Source of the DNA: Chlorobiaceae bacterium
GTDB taxonomy: Bacteria; Bacteroidota; Chlorobiia; Chlorobiales; Chlorobiaceae
Direction of reading: 5' to 3'
Assembly (NCBI GenBank): GCA_013334755.1
Contig: JAAXWX010000016.1
Location: 1-41,084 of the forward strand
Length of the DNA stretch: 41,084 nucleotides
Within the stretch, counting starts at the first letter, position 1. Every line of letters starts with the position of its first letter. The notes under the pieces were generated by a model, which had not been told where the DNA came from, searched no databases, and saw nothing but the letters and a program-made list of their open reading frames with translations. The translations under genes and the position numbers were made by a program. Below are positions 9,340-18,053 of this stretch, in pieces.

Positions 9340-10983
9340 ATGACTGCTAAAGATATCCTTTTTGATACTGACGCCAGAGCAAAACTTAAAGTTGGCGTTG
9401 ATAAACTGGCCAATGCCGTAAAAGTTACCCTCGGACCTGCCGGACGTAACGTTTTGATCGACAAAAAATTTGGTGCACCTACCTCAACCAAGGACGGCGT
9501 TACTGTTGCAAAAGAGATCGAGCTTTCTGATCCCTTCGAAAATATGGGAGCCCAGATGGTGCGTGAAGTTGCTTCAAAAACCAGCGATGTTGCCGGTGAC
9601 GGAACAACCACTGCTACGGTTCTTGCCCAGGCAATCTACCGTGAAGGTCTGAAGAATGTCACAGCTGGTGCTCGTCCGATTGACCTGAAAAGAGGTATAG
9701 ATCGTGCCGTGAAAGAGGTCGTTGCAGAACTGAGAAACATCAGCCGCAGCATTTCAGGTAAAAAAGAGATCGCACAGGTTGGAACCATCTCTGCAAACAA
9801 CGATCCTGAAATCGGTGAACTGATTGCCGAGGCGATGGATAAGGTCGGTAAAGACGGTGTTATCACCGTTGAAGAGGCAAAAGGCATGGACACCGAACTG
9901 AAGGTTGTTGAAGGTATGCAGTTTGACCGTGGTTACCTTTCTCCTTACTTCGTGACCAATCCTGAAACAATGGATGCCGAGCTCGAAGATCCGCTGATTC
10001 TTATCTACGACAAAAAGATCAGCAACATGAAGGAGCTGCTTCCGATTCTTGAAAAATCAGCACAGTCCGGTCGTCCGTTGCTGATCATTTCAGAAGATAT
10101 CGAAGGCGAGGCTCTTGCAACAATCGTTGTCAACAAGCTTCGTGGCACCCTGAGAGTATGTGCTGTAAAGGCTCCGGGCTTCGGCGACCGCCGCAAGGCC
10201 ATGCTCGAGGATATCGCCATTCTTACCGGCGGTACCGTGATTTCCGAAGAGAAGGGCTACAAGCTCGAAAATGCAACCATCGCCTATCTTGGACAGGCTG
10301 GTCGCGTGACTATCGACAAGGATAACACCACGATTGTCGAAGGCAAGGGCGGCGCTGAAGAGATCAAGGCACGTATCAACGAGATCAAGGGACAGGTTGA
10401 AAAATCCACCTCCGATTACGATACGGAAAAACTGCAGGAACGTCTTGCAAAACTTTCAGGCGGCGTTGCTGTCCTCAACATCGGAGCTTCAACCGAAGTC
10501 GAGATGAAAGAGAAAAAAGCACGCGTTGAAGATGCACTGCATGCAACCCGTGCAGCTGTTCAGGAAGGTATCGTCGTTGGCGGCGGTGTTGCCCTGATTC
10601 GTGCGATCAAGGGTCTTGACAATGCTGTTGCAGACAACGAAGATCAGAAAACCGGCATTGAAATTATCCGTCGTGCACTTGAAGAACCTCTTCGCCAGAT
10701 TGTGGCAAACACCGGCACCACCGATGGCGCTGTTGTTCTTGAGAAGGTCAAGGCAGGAACCGGTGATTTTGGTTTTAACGCCAGAACAGAACAATACGAA
10801 AACCTGGTTGAAGCAGGTGTGGTCGATCCTACCAAGGTGACCAGAAGCGCTCTTGAGAACGCTGCATCGGTTGCCAGTATCCTTTTGACCACTGAAGCAG
10901 CAATTACCGACATCAAGGAAGAGAAATCCGACATGCCGGCAATGCCTCCGGGTGGAATGGGTGGAATGGGCGGCATGTATTAA
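9340..10983 (+). CDS. groEL: Chaperonin GroEL (Hsp60)
   Basis: GroEL is the 14-subunit ATP-driven folding chamber that works with GroES. At 547 residues it is full length. The ATP-site motifs are present: TLGPAGRNV near 30, [11 protein letters not shown] near 86-96, and GGGVALIRA near 414. The C-terminal tail ends [10 protein letters not shown], the usual flexible GGM repeat. A strong AGGAGG (9323-9328) lies 11 bases before the ATG, better than most ribosome binding sites in this window. It is the second gene of the CIRCE-controlled operon and is followed directly by an intrinsic terminator. Confidence 0.99.
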   Translation: MTAKDILFDTDARAKLKVGVDKLANAVKVTLGPAGRNVLIDKKFGAPTSTKDGVTVAKEIELSDPFENMGAQMVREVASKTSDVAGDGTTTATVLAQAIYREGLKNVTAGARPIDLKRGIDRAVKEVVAELRNISRSISGKKEIAQVGTISANNDPEIGELIAEAMDKVGKDGVITVEEAKGMDTELKVVEGMQFDRGYLSPYFVTNPETMDAELEDPLILIYDKKISNMKELLPILEKSAQSGRPLLIISEDIEGEALATIVVNKLRGTLRVCAVKAPGFGDRRKAMLEDIAILTGGTVISEEKGYKLENATIAYLGQAGRVTIDKDNTTIVEGKGGAEEIKARINEIKGQVEKSTSDYDTEKLQERLAKLSGGVAVLNIGASTEVEMKEKKARVEDALHATRAAVQEGIVVGGGVALIRAIKGLDNAVADNEDQKTGIEIIRRALEEPLRQIVANTGTTDGAVVLEKVKAGTGDFGFNARTEQYENLVEAGVVDPTKVTRSALENAASVASILLTTEAAITDIKEEKSDMPAMPPGGMGGMGGMY

Positions 10984-11004
10984 TTCAGCGCTTCCAAACT
11001 CTTT

Positions 11005-11038
11005 AAAAAAAGCCAGCCTTCGGGTTGGCTTTTTTTTG
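11005..11038. terminator. Rho-independent terminator after groEL
   Basis: GCCAGCC (11012-11018) pairs with GGTTGGC (11023-11029, one G-T pair) around a TTCG tetraloop. Nine T residues follow and a run of A precedes. It lies 20-50 bases after the groEL stop. The A-run makes it plausibly bidirectional, also ending transcription from the convergent lipoprotein gene. Confidence 0.93.
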
Positions 11039-11086
11039 CCTCGCAGGAAATTTTTCGCCTGGAATAACTCCTTTCTTGTTGCCGTT

Positions 11087-12154
11087 CTAATCTTTGAATT
11101 TCCAATAGCGCCCGTCAGAAATATTGAGCGGCTGGAGTGAGAACCGTTCATCAGCTTTAAGGTCTTTGTTGAGGATGTAATAGATGTCTGAAAGCACCGT
11201 GCGGGAATCACTGTGGTAGGAATGGCCAAGAACGCCTGTATCGACATTCGATGCATCGACAGTCTCGATGCCGGGAATGATGATAGCTCCTTCATTCGAG
11301 TCGCCGGTTCGTTTGAATGTGTGCAGTCTTTTGGAGAGTTTCAGAGCTTTATCTTTTCTTGAAACATACATGGTCACCCTTGCTCCTGATGCTGCAAGAG
11401 CGGGTCCGATATCCCTTTTGAAGGTCTCGGCGTCGATGTCGGGGGCGGTCAGTATCAGGGATTTGAATCGTGTCTTCTGATAAGGTTTATTCTGTATCAG
11501 TTCCAGAAACGCTCTTGTCAGTGCACGGGTTCCCATGCTGTGTCCCATGAGGTAGATACTTTTCGATCCCGAATGAAAGGCCACGTCATCGAGCAGTTTC
11601 ACCAGGTCTTTTTCAGCCCATAATATAGTTGCTTCATCGTCGACATAGCCGCTGACGTGCCCCTGGGAGGGCCAACTGAAGAAGAGGGCGCATCCCTTGA
11701 AATCAAGATCGCTGGCAATCTGTCCGATTCCCCGTGCCGCCTCATTGAACGTCACGTTGTAGCCGTGCACATAGATCAGAAGCGTTTTTTCTTCGGAGGC
11801 AGCTACGGCCTGTGAAAGACGGCTCAGAAGCTCATCCCTGCTGAGCACCGATAGGTTGAGATATTCGAGCTGCTGGCGTTTTTCCCGGTCAAAGCTTGAA
11901 AGAATAAATTTTCCTATGTGATGATCATACGGGATAGTTATCTGTGCAATTCCGTAAGTCATTATGTCTCTTTCGTGCCCGTATTTTCGGCTTACATTGC
12001 TTGCTCCGGTATCGTTGCGGTTGGTCGCGTAAAACGCCTGTACAGGAGGTCTCAGAGGTTCCACAGGGCTGGTAAGCATGGTTGATGAGCATCCCGTGAG
12101 GAAAAGCATGAGTGCGGTGATCAGGCTGATGGCGGTTTCTTTGCCGGAATTCAT
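11087..12154 (-). CDS. DUF900-type alpha/beta hydrolase, lipoprotein
   Basis: The ATG at 12154 is chosen because it opens a lipoprotein signal peptide ending in LTGCSS, and AAAGG lies about 8 bases upstream. The frame continues further upstream without a plausible signal. The mature protein belongs to the DUF900 (COG4782-like) hydrolases: FYATNRND at the start, LLIYVHGYNVTFNEAARG as the oxyanion/HG strand, FFSWPSQG, the elbow GHSMGTRAL with the nucleophile serine, an acid in APDIDAETF and a final histidine in GHSYHSD. It is therefore a membrane-anchored serine hydrolase of unknown substrate. It is convergent with groEL and shares its terminator region. About 620 bases without a gene lie upstream. 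Confidence 0.85.
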   Translation of the reverse strand: MNSGKETAISLITALMLFLTGCSSTMLTSPVEPLRPPVQAFYATNRNDTGASNVSRKYGHERDIMTYGIAQITIPYDHHIGKFILSSFDREKRQQLEYLNLSVLSRDELLSRLSQAVAASEEKTLLIYVHGYNVTFNEAARGIGQIASDLDFKGCALFFSWPSQGHVSGYVDDEATILWAEKDLVKLLDDVAFHSGSKSIYLMGHSMGTRALTRAFLELIQNKPYQKTRFKSLILTAPDIDAETFKRDIGPALAASGARVTMYVSRKDKALKLSKRLHTFKRTGDSNEGAIIIPGIETVDASNVDTGVLGHSYHSDSRTVLSDIYYILNKDLKADERFSLQPLNISDGRYWKFKD

Positions 12155-12777
12155 GGTTATAACCTTTTTTATTCTTTGTTTTCGAAGGGGTTGCGGTTGC
12201 TCCGGCAGCTTCGGTGCACAACTTATGGTCATTTCAGATTCGGGTCTGGGTCTACGCTTTAAACTTGCAATGCAAAAGCAGCCACAACCTGCGCCCGTAG
12301 TTCTCGGCTATTGCTGGTAATCTACATATACGCCAGATCATTTATAGAGGCATGGTTAATATATTCTGTTCTGAAACTGAATGTCAGGGGAAAGAGTGTT
12401 ATTGCCGTTTGAAGCTTTGATGTACAAAATGATAGAGTCAGGCACAATTCTGATCCTGAATTTTCATATTTTCCCGAAGGTCATACTTCCGTTGGTATAG
12501 CATTTTTGCAGGTCGTGAAGTATTGGCTGAAGAACTTGATAAGTCAGCAAGCCACTACCTGCAATAAAAGATGATTCAGGTGTAACCTGATTAAAATCTT
12601 TGGTACAGTAAACCTGAGGCTTTCTTCGGTGACTCATGACAGACAGTTGTGCATTGGATGCTACTATGTCAAAAAGCAGTCGCGCCTGTTTCTGTAACTG
12701 AATTTAGCGATGGATTAAAGTATGGAAAAGCCTGAGCTGATTATAAGTTGTTATAAATAAATAGTATATATCGTTAT
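12155..12777. other. Gene-poor intergenic region upstream of queC
   Basis: About 620 bases lie between the divergent lipoprotein gene and queC. I find no tRNA, no coding frame with a ribosome binding site, and no preQ1 riboswitch that I can recognise. The region holds a possible folded RNA segment at 12503-12567 (listed separately) and a small CAGGT-GTA-ACCTG dyad near 12577-12589. The last 50 bases before queC are very A/T-rich and have no Shine-Dalgarno sequence. Confidence 0.7.
12503..12567. ncRNA. Possible folded RNA element (unassigned)
   Basis: TTGCAGGT (12506-12513) pairs with ACCTGCAA (12557-12564). After a single C/T mismatch, GTG (12515-12517) pairs with CAC (12553-12555). Inside, GCTGA (12526-12530) pairs with TCAGC (12544-12548). 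GGCT (12525-12528) could alternatively pair with AGCC (12550-12553). Together this forms a 60-base arm with internal loops. It matches no RNA family I know and its strand is undecided. Expression is unproven. Confidence 0.25.
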
Positions 12778-13473
12778 ATGTTTGCAGAAAAGGGAAAAGC
12801 AGTAGTCCTTCTCAGCGGAGGAATGGACAGCCTTGTTACCACAGCAATTGCTCATGCGCAGGGCTTTAAGCTGGCAGCCATGCATGTCAATTACGGGCAG
12901 CGAACCTGGCAGAAAGAGCTTGAGTCGTTCCGGGCTATTTGTACTCATTACAATATAGATCAGCGTCTTGAGGTCAATGCTGATTTTCTCGCCCAGATTG
13001 GTGGCTCATCCCTGACCGACTACTCAATGCCTGTGGGCGGTGCCGATCTTCAGGGCTCCTCAATTCCTACCAGTTATGTACCTTTCCGGAATGCCGGTTT
13101 TCTCTCTATGGCTGTCAGCTGGTCGGAAGTTATTGGTGCAGGCAAAATTTTTATAGGGGCGGTTGAAGAGGATTCCTCTGGCTATCCTGATTGTCGAAAA
13201 GTATTCTATGACGCGTTCAATACGGTAATCGCACTCGGAACGAAACCTGAGACCGATATTGAAATCCTTACCCCGCTGATTGAGATGCAGAAATCGGAAA
13301 TTGTCTGGAAAGGAATGGAGCTTAAGGTTCCGTTTGAATTAAGCTGGTCATGCTATAAAAGTGAAGGGAAGGCTTGCGGTCTCTGTGACAGCTGCGCACG
13401 ACGTCTTCGTGCTTTCGCCCATGCAGGTATGTGCGATCCGATTGATTATGAAGAGCGTCCTCTGTATATTTAG
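12778..13473 (+). CDS. queC: 7-cyano-7-deazaguanine synthase (preQ0 synthase)
   Basis: QueC converts 7-carboxy-7-deazaguanine to preQ0 with ATP and ammonia, a step in queuosine tRNA modification. The 231-residue protein has the PP-loop LSGGMDS (13-18), [20 protein letters not shown], and the zinc site C192, C200, C203, C206 ([15 protein letters not shown]). The ATG at 12778 gives the normal length, although no Shine-Dalgarno is visible. It opens a forward run with a CPBP protease gene, trpA and a glycosyltransferase. queA, a later enzyme in the same pathway, lies 14 kb downstream. Confidence 0.96.
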   Translation: MFAEKGKAVVLLSGGMDSLVTTAIAHAQGFKLAAMHVNYGQRTWQKELESFRAICTHYNIDQRLEVNADFLAQIGGSSLTDYSMPVGGADLQGSSIPTSYVPFRNAGFLSMAVSWSEVIGAGKIFIGAVEEDSSGYPDCRKVFYDAFNTVIALGTKPETDIEILTPLIEMQKSEIVWKGMELKVPFELSWSCYKSEGKACGLCDSCARRLRAFAHAGMCDPIDYEERPLYI

Positions 13474-13526
13474 CCGTTTCAGCAAGAGAGAGTAATAATC
13501 ACCTTCATTTATCATACGCTTCAGTC

Positions 13527-14213
13527 ATGAAACCTCTCACAGCACCCTCTTCCGGTTCAGATTCGCTCAATGCACGGTTTAACCAGTCATTTGTTCTCAT
13601 GGCGGCCATCTGGCTTATCGGACTTGCCGGGCATTTTACTCCAGTGCAGGAATGGCCTGCACTTTTTCTTTATGTTTTCGGCTCGATTGGTCTAGTGCTT
13701 TATCGTGGCAAAATAAATGGGGAATGGCAGGAGATGTTCCTTGCTGGCGGTGATCGTCGTAAATCCCTTTTGTGGGGAGGTATTGCAGGTTTTTTGCTTT
13801 TCACAATGGATATTGTAAATACAGTGCTCTACTACAAAAATGGTGGTGTACCAATGTCCGGGATGCAGTTTATTCTCGTGAACCGTTCCTTTCTCTATTT
13901 CTTTCCAGTGCTTGTTCTGGCAGAAGAGTTTCTCTGGCGGGGCATCATGCTTTCATCCATGATCGAGCGGGGATTTAACAAGCATCTGACAGTGTTTTTA
14001 ACAACCATTTTTTACGTAATCAACCATTTTGCCGTTGCACCCGTTGGCATGAAAGAGCGTGCTCTCATGGGTATGATGGCCTTTCCGATTGGTATTTTCG
14101 GTGGTTATCTTGTTCTGAAAACCCGGAATGTCTGGGGAAGTGTTCTGGTACATATGATCACCATGTTTTCCATGATGATTGATATTTTTGTTATTCCACA
14201 ACTTTTGCACTGA
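13527..14213 (+). CDS. CPBP-family intramembrane metalloprotease
   Basis: This is a 228-residue, multi-pass inner-membrane protein with the CPBP (Rce1/Abi-like) signature. Motif 1 is EEFLWRG with E133, E134 and R138; motif 2 is FYVINH with H167; a later WGSVLVHM gives H209. These are the predicted metal and catalytic residues, all inside membrane helices. Bacterial members process or protect membrane peptides, and some give self-immunity to bacteriocins, but no peptide gene is near. It starts 53 bases after queC and ends 14 bases before trpA, so it is probably co-transcribed with them. The substrate is unknown. Confidence 0.88.
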   Translation: MKPLTAPSSGSDSLNARFNQSFVLMAAIWLIGLAGHFTPVQEWPALFLYVFGSIGLVLYRGKINGEWQEMFLAGGDRRKSLLWGGIAGFLLFTMDIVNTVLYYKNGGVPMSGMQFILVNRSFLYFFPVLVLAEEFLWRGIMLSSMIERGFNKHLTVFLTTIFYVINHFAVAPVGMKERALMGMMAFPIGIFGGYLVLKTRNVWGSVLVHMITMFSMMIDIFVIPQLLH

Positions 14214-14227
14214 CCGGCTGCTTCACT

Positions 14228-15031
14228 ATGCACCAAAACAGAATTACAAACCTATTGCAGCAGGATAAAAAACTCCTGATTGCCTATTATATGCCGGAGT
14301 TTCCGGTTATTGGTTCGACTTTGCCAGTGCTTGAGGCTCTTGAGGAAAGCGGTGCTGATATCATCGAACTTGGTATGCCCTATTCCGACCCCATAGGGGA
14401 TGGTCCGGTGATTCAGGAAGCGGCGCATATCGCTATCCGCAATGGTGTAACCATCAGGTATCTTCTTGAACTGGTACGGAAAGCACGTCAGGGTGAAGGG
14501 AGCAGGGAGATTACCGTTCCTATCCTTCTTATGGGTTACTGCAATCCTGTGATTGCCTATGGGGTAGATCTTTTTTTGCATGATGCCGTTGAAGCAGGAG
14601 TTGACGGATTACTTATTCCCGACCTTCCACCTGAAGAGGCCACGGATTTTCTCGTAAAAGCCAAAAAAGCCGGTCTTACGGTTGTCTTTCTTGTTTCACC
14701 GGTTACTCCACCCGAAAGGATAGAACTTATTGACACACTTTCTACCGATTTCTCCTACTGCCTGGCGGTTAATGGCACAACAGGCACAGCCAAGCTTGCT
14801 GACGCAGCAACAGAGGATGCTGTTGAAGACTATCTGAAAAGGGTGCGCAAACATGTGCGGAAAAAATTTGTTGTTGGTTTCGGCATCAAGGACAGGGCGC
14901 GTGTTCAGTCGATGTGGAAACTTGCAGACGGTGCGGTTGTGGGTAGTGCGCTTCTGCAGCATATTGCAGACTCTTCGACACCAGAAGAGACTGCCCGTCT
15001 TGCCGGCGAGTTCTGGAAAACGCTGCGCTGA
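14228..15031 (+). CDS. trpA: Tryptophan synthase alpha chain
   Basis: TrpA cleaves indole-3-glycerol phosphate to indole and glyceraldehyde 3-phosphate and channels indole to TrpB. The 267-residue TIM barrel has the catalytic glutamate and aspartate in IELGMPYSDPIGDGP (E47, D58). It also has LLIPDLPPEE, NGTTGTA and the phosphate-binding GFGIKDRARV and DGAVVGSALL. The first strand reads LIAYYMPEFP rather than the more common AFxTAGxP. It sits 14 bases after the CPBP gene and 3 bases before the glycosyltransferase gene. That puts it in an operon unrelated to tryptophan, with trpB far away on the opposite strand. Confidence 0.97.
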   Translation: MHQNRITNLLQQDKKLLIAYYMPEFPVIGSTLPVLEALEESGADIIELGMPYSDPIGDGPVIQEAAHIAIRNGVTIRYLLELVRKARQGEGSREITVPILLMGYCNPVIAYGVDLFLHDAVEAGVDGLLIPDLPPEEATDFLVKAKKAGLTVVFLVSPVTPPERIELIDTLSTDFSYCLAVNGTTGTAKLADAATEDAVEDYLKRVRKHVRKKFVVGFGIKDRARVQSMWKLADGAVVGSALLQHIADSSTPEETARLAGEFWKTLR

Positions 15032-15034
15032 CCG

Positions 15035-16048
15035 ATGTTACTTTATCCTTCGGTTGATATCATTATTCCTCATTACAAGAGGCGTGACATGCTTGAGCGT
15101 TGCCTTGACTCGCTTGAACGGACTCGCTATTCTTCCATGGGTATCATTGTGGTTGATAATGGTGGAACAGAGGCAGGCCTTGTGTTTCTTGTCAAACGTT
15201 ACAGGAACGCACGTTTGTTGCGGCTTTCTGAAAACAGAGGGTATGCCGGGGGCTGCAATGCCGGGTTGAAAAGTTCTTCTGCTGATTATGTAGTTTTCTT
15301 GAATGACGATACGGAGCACGATCCGATGTGGCTTGAGCAACTGGTCCGTACCGCTCTTGAAAATGAGCATATAGGTGCATTGCAGCCGAAAATCCTTTCC
15401 CTGAAATCATATCGCAAGGGCCAACATATTTTTGATTATGCCGGTGCGGCTGGCGGGATGATTGACCTGCTCGGTTATCCCTGGTGTCTTGGCCGAACAT
15501 TTTCAAAAGTAGAGTCGGACAAAGGACAGTACGATATCGGGCAGGATATTTTCTGGGCTTCAGGAGTTGCCATGTTTGTAAAGAGAGCTTTGGCCGAAGA
15601 GCTTGGCGGATTCGATGAGGATTTTTTCATGCAGATGGAAGAGATTGATCTCTCCTGGCGTATGAAGCTTGTCGGATGTCGGGTGTGTTCGGTTCCTTCG
15701 TCAGTCGTGCTGCACGAGGGTGGGGCTTCGCTTCCAGGCGGTTCAGCGGAAAAAATTTATTTCAATCACTGCAATAACGTAACCATGCTTCTGAAAAACC
15801 GGCATACGGCAGGGCTTTTGTGGGTGATTCCGACGCGTCTACTGCTTGATGTTGCGGCTGCGTTTTTTTACCTTACCCAGTTTCCCGGGGGTATAAAAAA
15901 ATCCGGAGCGGTATTACGTGCATGGGTCACCAATATCCGGATCATTTCCGCTACCATAAAAAAACGCCGAACGGTACAGGCTTCCAGAGTCGTTGACGAC
16001 AGAACTATTTTCAGCCATTCGCCTTTATCATTCCTTGTCAGACGGTAA
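15035..16048 (+). CDS. Family 2 glycosyltransferase (rhamnosyltransferase-like)
   Basis: This is a GT-A fold enzyme of 337 residues. The N-terminal Rossmann-like strand is SVDIIIPHYKRRDMLERCL, with VVDNG (D41). A nucleotide-sugar/metal NDD motif is at D91-D92 (VFLNDDTE), and the acceptor-site FDEDFFMQMEEIDLSWR contains E202, E203 and D205. A hydrophobic segment near 260-285 may attach it to the inner membrane. Proteins of this layout (WbbL-like) add rhamnose or similar sugars to O-antigen or other polysaccharides. The donor and acceptor cannot be told from sequence. It begins 3 bases after the trpA stop, so translation is probably coupled. Its 3' end overlaps the convergent SRPBCC gene by 21 bases. 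Confidence 0.88.
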   Translation: MLLYPSVDIIIPHYKRRDMLERCLDSLERTRYSSMGIIVVDNGGTEAGLVFLVKRYRNARLLRLSENRGYAGGCNAGLKSSSADYVVFLNDDTEHDPMWLEQLVRTALENEHIGALQPKILSLKSYRKGQHIFDYAGAAGGMIDLLGYPWCLGRTFSKVESDKGQYDIGQDIFWASGVAMFVKRALAEELGGFDEDFFMQMEEIDLSWRMKLVGCRVCSVPSSVVLHEGGASLPGGSAEKIYFNHCNNVTMLLKNRHTAGLLWVIPTRLLLDVAAAFFYLTQFPGGIKKSGAVLRAWVTNIRIISATIKKRRTVQASRVVDDRTIFSHSPLSFLVRR

Positions 16049-16684
16049 TGTTTTGACGTTGTTTGATTCCGCCTGTTTTTTCATTGCCAGCATCATCAAG
16101 GGACAATCTCTGTGCTGCACATTTCTGACAGCAAACTGAGGGGCATAAAAATCCGGTTTTACTTCAGCTTTATAGGTAAGAAATGTTCCTGTTCCCTGCA
16201 GGTAATCGACAAGAATCCACTCTCCCTGGTAGACCTTGAAATTACCGGTAATTTGCTGAAAATTGAGGCGTGTCAGGTGTTCACCCCAGACTTTCATTTT
16301 TATATAGACCTCTTTCTGGAAAATAAACATCCTGGTCTTTCCTTTCTCGAACATTACTTTTTCAATGCCGTTATCAGAAATTATACCGCTATCGATAACA
16401 TTCGGTACGAAGTATTTATGATTGTTGTAATCGGTTAACACCTCCCAAACCTTTTTTGGCGGCGCCGCAATAAAAATTTGCCCCTCAACGCCGGTGACTC
16501 CCTCAGGAAGTCTGGAAAGAGCTACAATGATCTCTCCTTTTAACAGTCTTTCCTTTTCACCGGAGAGGGAATCAGGATTGATCACTGTTATGGGCAGCGC
16601 CATGACGGGATAAGAGAGAAAAGAAAACAATATGGTCATGAACAAGAGTACGATGAGCTCTCTCTGTCTGATGAATCTCTGCAT
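16028..16684 (-). CDS. Exported SRPBCC (START-like) domain protein
   Basis: This 218-residue protein has a signal peptide (hydrophobic 10-29, ending PVMA). It is followed by a polyketide-cyclase/START-type helix-grip domain: VEGQIFIAAPPKKVWEVLTDYNNHKYFVPNVIDSGII is typical of the lipid- or ligand-binding SRPBCC fold. It is probably periplasmic and binds a hydrophobic ligand; no enzyme motif is evident. Its last 21 bases overlap the end of the glycosyltransferase gene on the other strand. It lies 80 bases downstream of the SDR gene on the same strand, so the two could share a transcript. Confidence 0.78.
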   Translation of the reverse strand: MQRFIRQRELIVLLFMTILFSFLSYPVMALPITVINPDSLSGEKERLLKGEIIVALSRLPEGVTGVEGQIFIAAPPKKVWEVLTDYNNHKYFVPNVIDSGIISDNGIEKVMFEKGKTRMFIFQKEVYIKMKVWGEHLTRLNFQQITGNFKVYQGEWILVDYLQGTGTFLTYKAEVKPDFYAPQFAVRNVQHRDCPLMMLAMKKQAESNNVKTLPSDKE

Positions 16685-16765
16685 GTTGGATTTTCTGTAT
16701 GAGAAAAATGCCAGTTCCTGGATTACTCTTGTTCATCCACTGGAAACTGGCTCTGGAAGTCATTC

Positions 16766-17806
16766 TTATCTTGATTGGGGAAGATGGCCCCACCTGATCA
16801 TGTCTTTTACGGTCTCAGTCAGACTATCTTTGATTGGCATAAAGGAAATCCCGAGTTCATGCAGGATTTTTGCATTGTCATAGCGAAAGGTTCGTCCGAT
16901 GTTTGTACGGATATACATGCCGGTATCCCTGGGTTGTGTGTATGAAAGTACCTTCATAAGAATTGTACCTGCTTTTCCGGAGAGATCAACTTTGGGCAGT
17001 GCGTACGTACTAAAACCTGAAGATTTGAGCAGTGCGACCAGCCCTTTCATGTGCAAGGTCTCGGCTGAGCAAAGGTAACGTCCACTTGCCGTATCGGTTT
17101 CCATAGCAAGCAGATGAGCTTTTGCCACATCCCTCACATCAACAAAACCCCAGTTTATATCCATAATGCCAGGGTAGACCCCGCTCATGATATCACGGAT
17201 CATTCGGTTTGTGGTATTGAGCGAAGGACTGAGCGAAGGACCGATAACCATAAAGGGATTGATAACAACGAGATCAAAATTCTGTCGTTTTCTCATGACA
17301 AAATCCCAGGCAGCTCGTTCGGCAAGTGTTTTGGAGTAGTGGTAGGGGTGGCGTTCAAGGGAGGACATGGTATTCCAGTCTTTTTCGGTAAAGACTTTCA
17401 TACTGTTCGGCTCATCTGTAATCGCTGCAATGGAGGAGGTGAAAATGATTCTTTTCACACTGCCTGATTTCTGACAGCTTTCGAGTACTGTTTCAGTTCC
17501 ATTGACTGCAGGATCAACAAGATCTGTCTGCGGGTTTTTAACATTTATTTCATAAGGGCTGGCGGTATGCATGACATATTCGCATCCCTCAATGATTCTG
17601 TCATATGCTCCTGCAGTAAGCAGGTCGGCCTGAACCAGTTCAAGGCGCTCTTTCGCGCCTGAAAGCCCGAGAAGAAAGGGATAGCTCTGTGGACTTTTGC
17701 GTACCGTGCCCCTGACGCTGTATCCTCGATCAAGAAGATCTCTGATGATATGGGCGGCAATAAAACCGGAAGCGCCGGTGACACACACTGGTTTAGTGGT
17801 GATCAT
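16766..17806 (-). CDS. Extended SDR, dihydroflavonol-4-reductase-like NAD(P)-dependent epimerase/reductase
   Basis: The 346-residue Rossmann enzyme begins with TGASGFIA (nucleotide-binding glycine motif, about 10-17). It carries the catalytic Ser in FTSSIAA (about 124-125) and YxxxK as Y155/K159 (PYHYSKTLAE). The pattern (TGASGFIAAHIIRDLLDRGYSVRGTVR; VNPFMVIGPSLSPS-like; FVDVRDVAKAHLLA) is that of the DFR/cinnamoyl-CoA reductase branch, which in bacteria acts on assorted aldehydes, ketones or sugars. The ATG at 17806 puts the glycine motif at the usual distance; the longer open frame upstream adds an unrelated N-terminus. The substrate is unknown. Confidence 0.85.
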   Translation of the reverse strand: MITTKPVCVTGASGFIAAHIIRDLLDRGYSVRGTVRKSPQSYPFLLGLSGAKERLELVQADLLTAGAYDRIIEGCEYVMHTASPYEINVKNPQTDLVDPAVNGTETVLESCQKSGSVKRIIFTSSIAAITDEPNSMKVFTEKDWNTMSSLERHPYHYSKTLAERAAWDFVMRKRQNFDLVVINPFMVIGPSLSPSLNTTNRMIRDIMSGVYPGIMDINWGFVDVRDVAKAHLLAMETDTASGRYLCSAETLHMKGLVALLKSSGFSTYALPKVDLSGKAGTILMKVLSYTQPRDTGMYIRTNIGRTFRYDNAKILHELGISFMPIKDSLTETVKDMIRWGHLPQSR

Positions 17807-17984
17807 GATCTTGTAATATTGTATGATTGCAAGTGAGAATGCTGGTCTGAAGCAAGCTTCCTGATCGCTGAAATAGGCACTCCGCAACTCAATCAGCCCT
17901 CTTCAGGAGGTTTCTATCCTTGCTTGTGCGTGTTAAGAATATGTGGCAGGTAGTGATGCTTTAGTCACTCATACCCCTTAAACT

Positions 17985-17999
17985 GATACAGACTGTATC
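17985..17999. promoter_or_regulatory. Short perfect dyad upstream of the SDR gene
   Basis: GATACAG (17985-17991), a central A, then CTGTATC (17993-17999) make a 15-base near-palindrome about 180 bases upstream of the SDR start and just after the thioesterase stop. The size suits a dimeric repressor site. A second weak dyad (AGTGA/TCACT) lies 30 bases away. The function is only inferred. Confidence 0.3.
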
Positions 18000-18053
18000 T
18001 TTACTGTCAATGTACATCCGGTTTATGAACTCTCCAACGTTCTCCTGGTTAGT

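Noticed and set aside
10489-11295. Long minus-strand open frame opposite the end of groEL
   Set aside because: It runs antisense through groEL, crosses a strong terminator and overlaps the lipoprotein gene; composition is Cys/Thr/Asn-rich shadow sequence.
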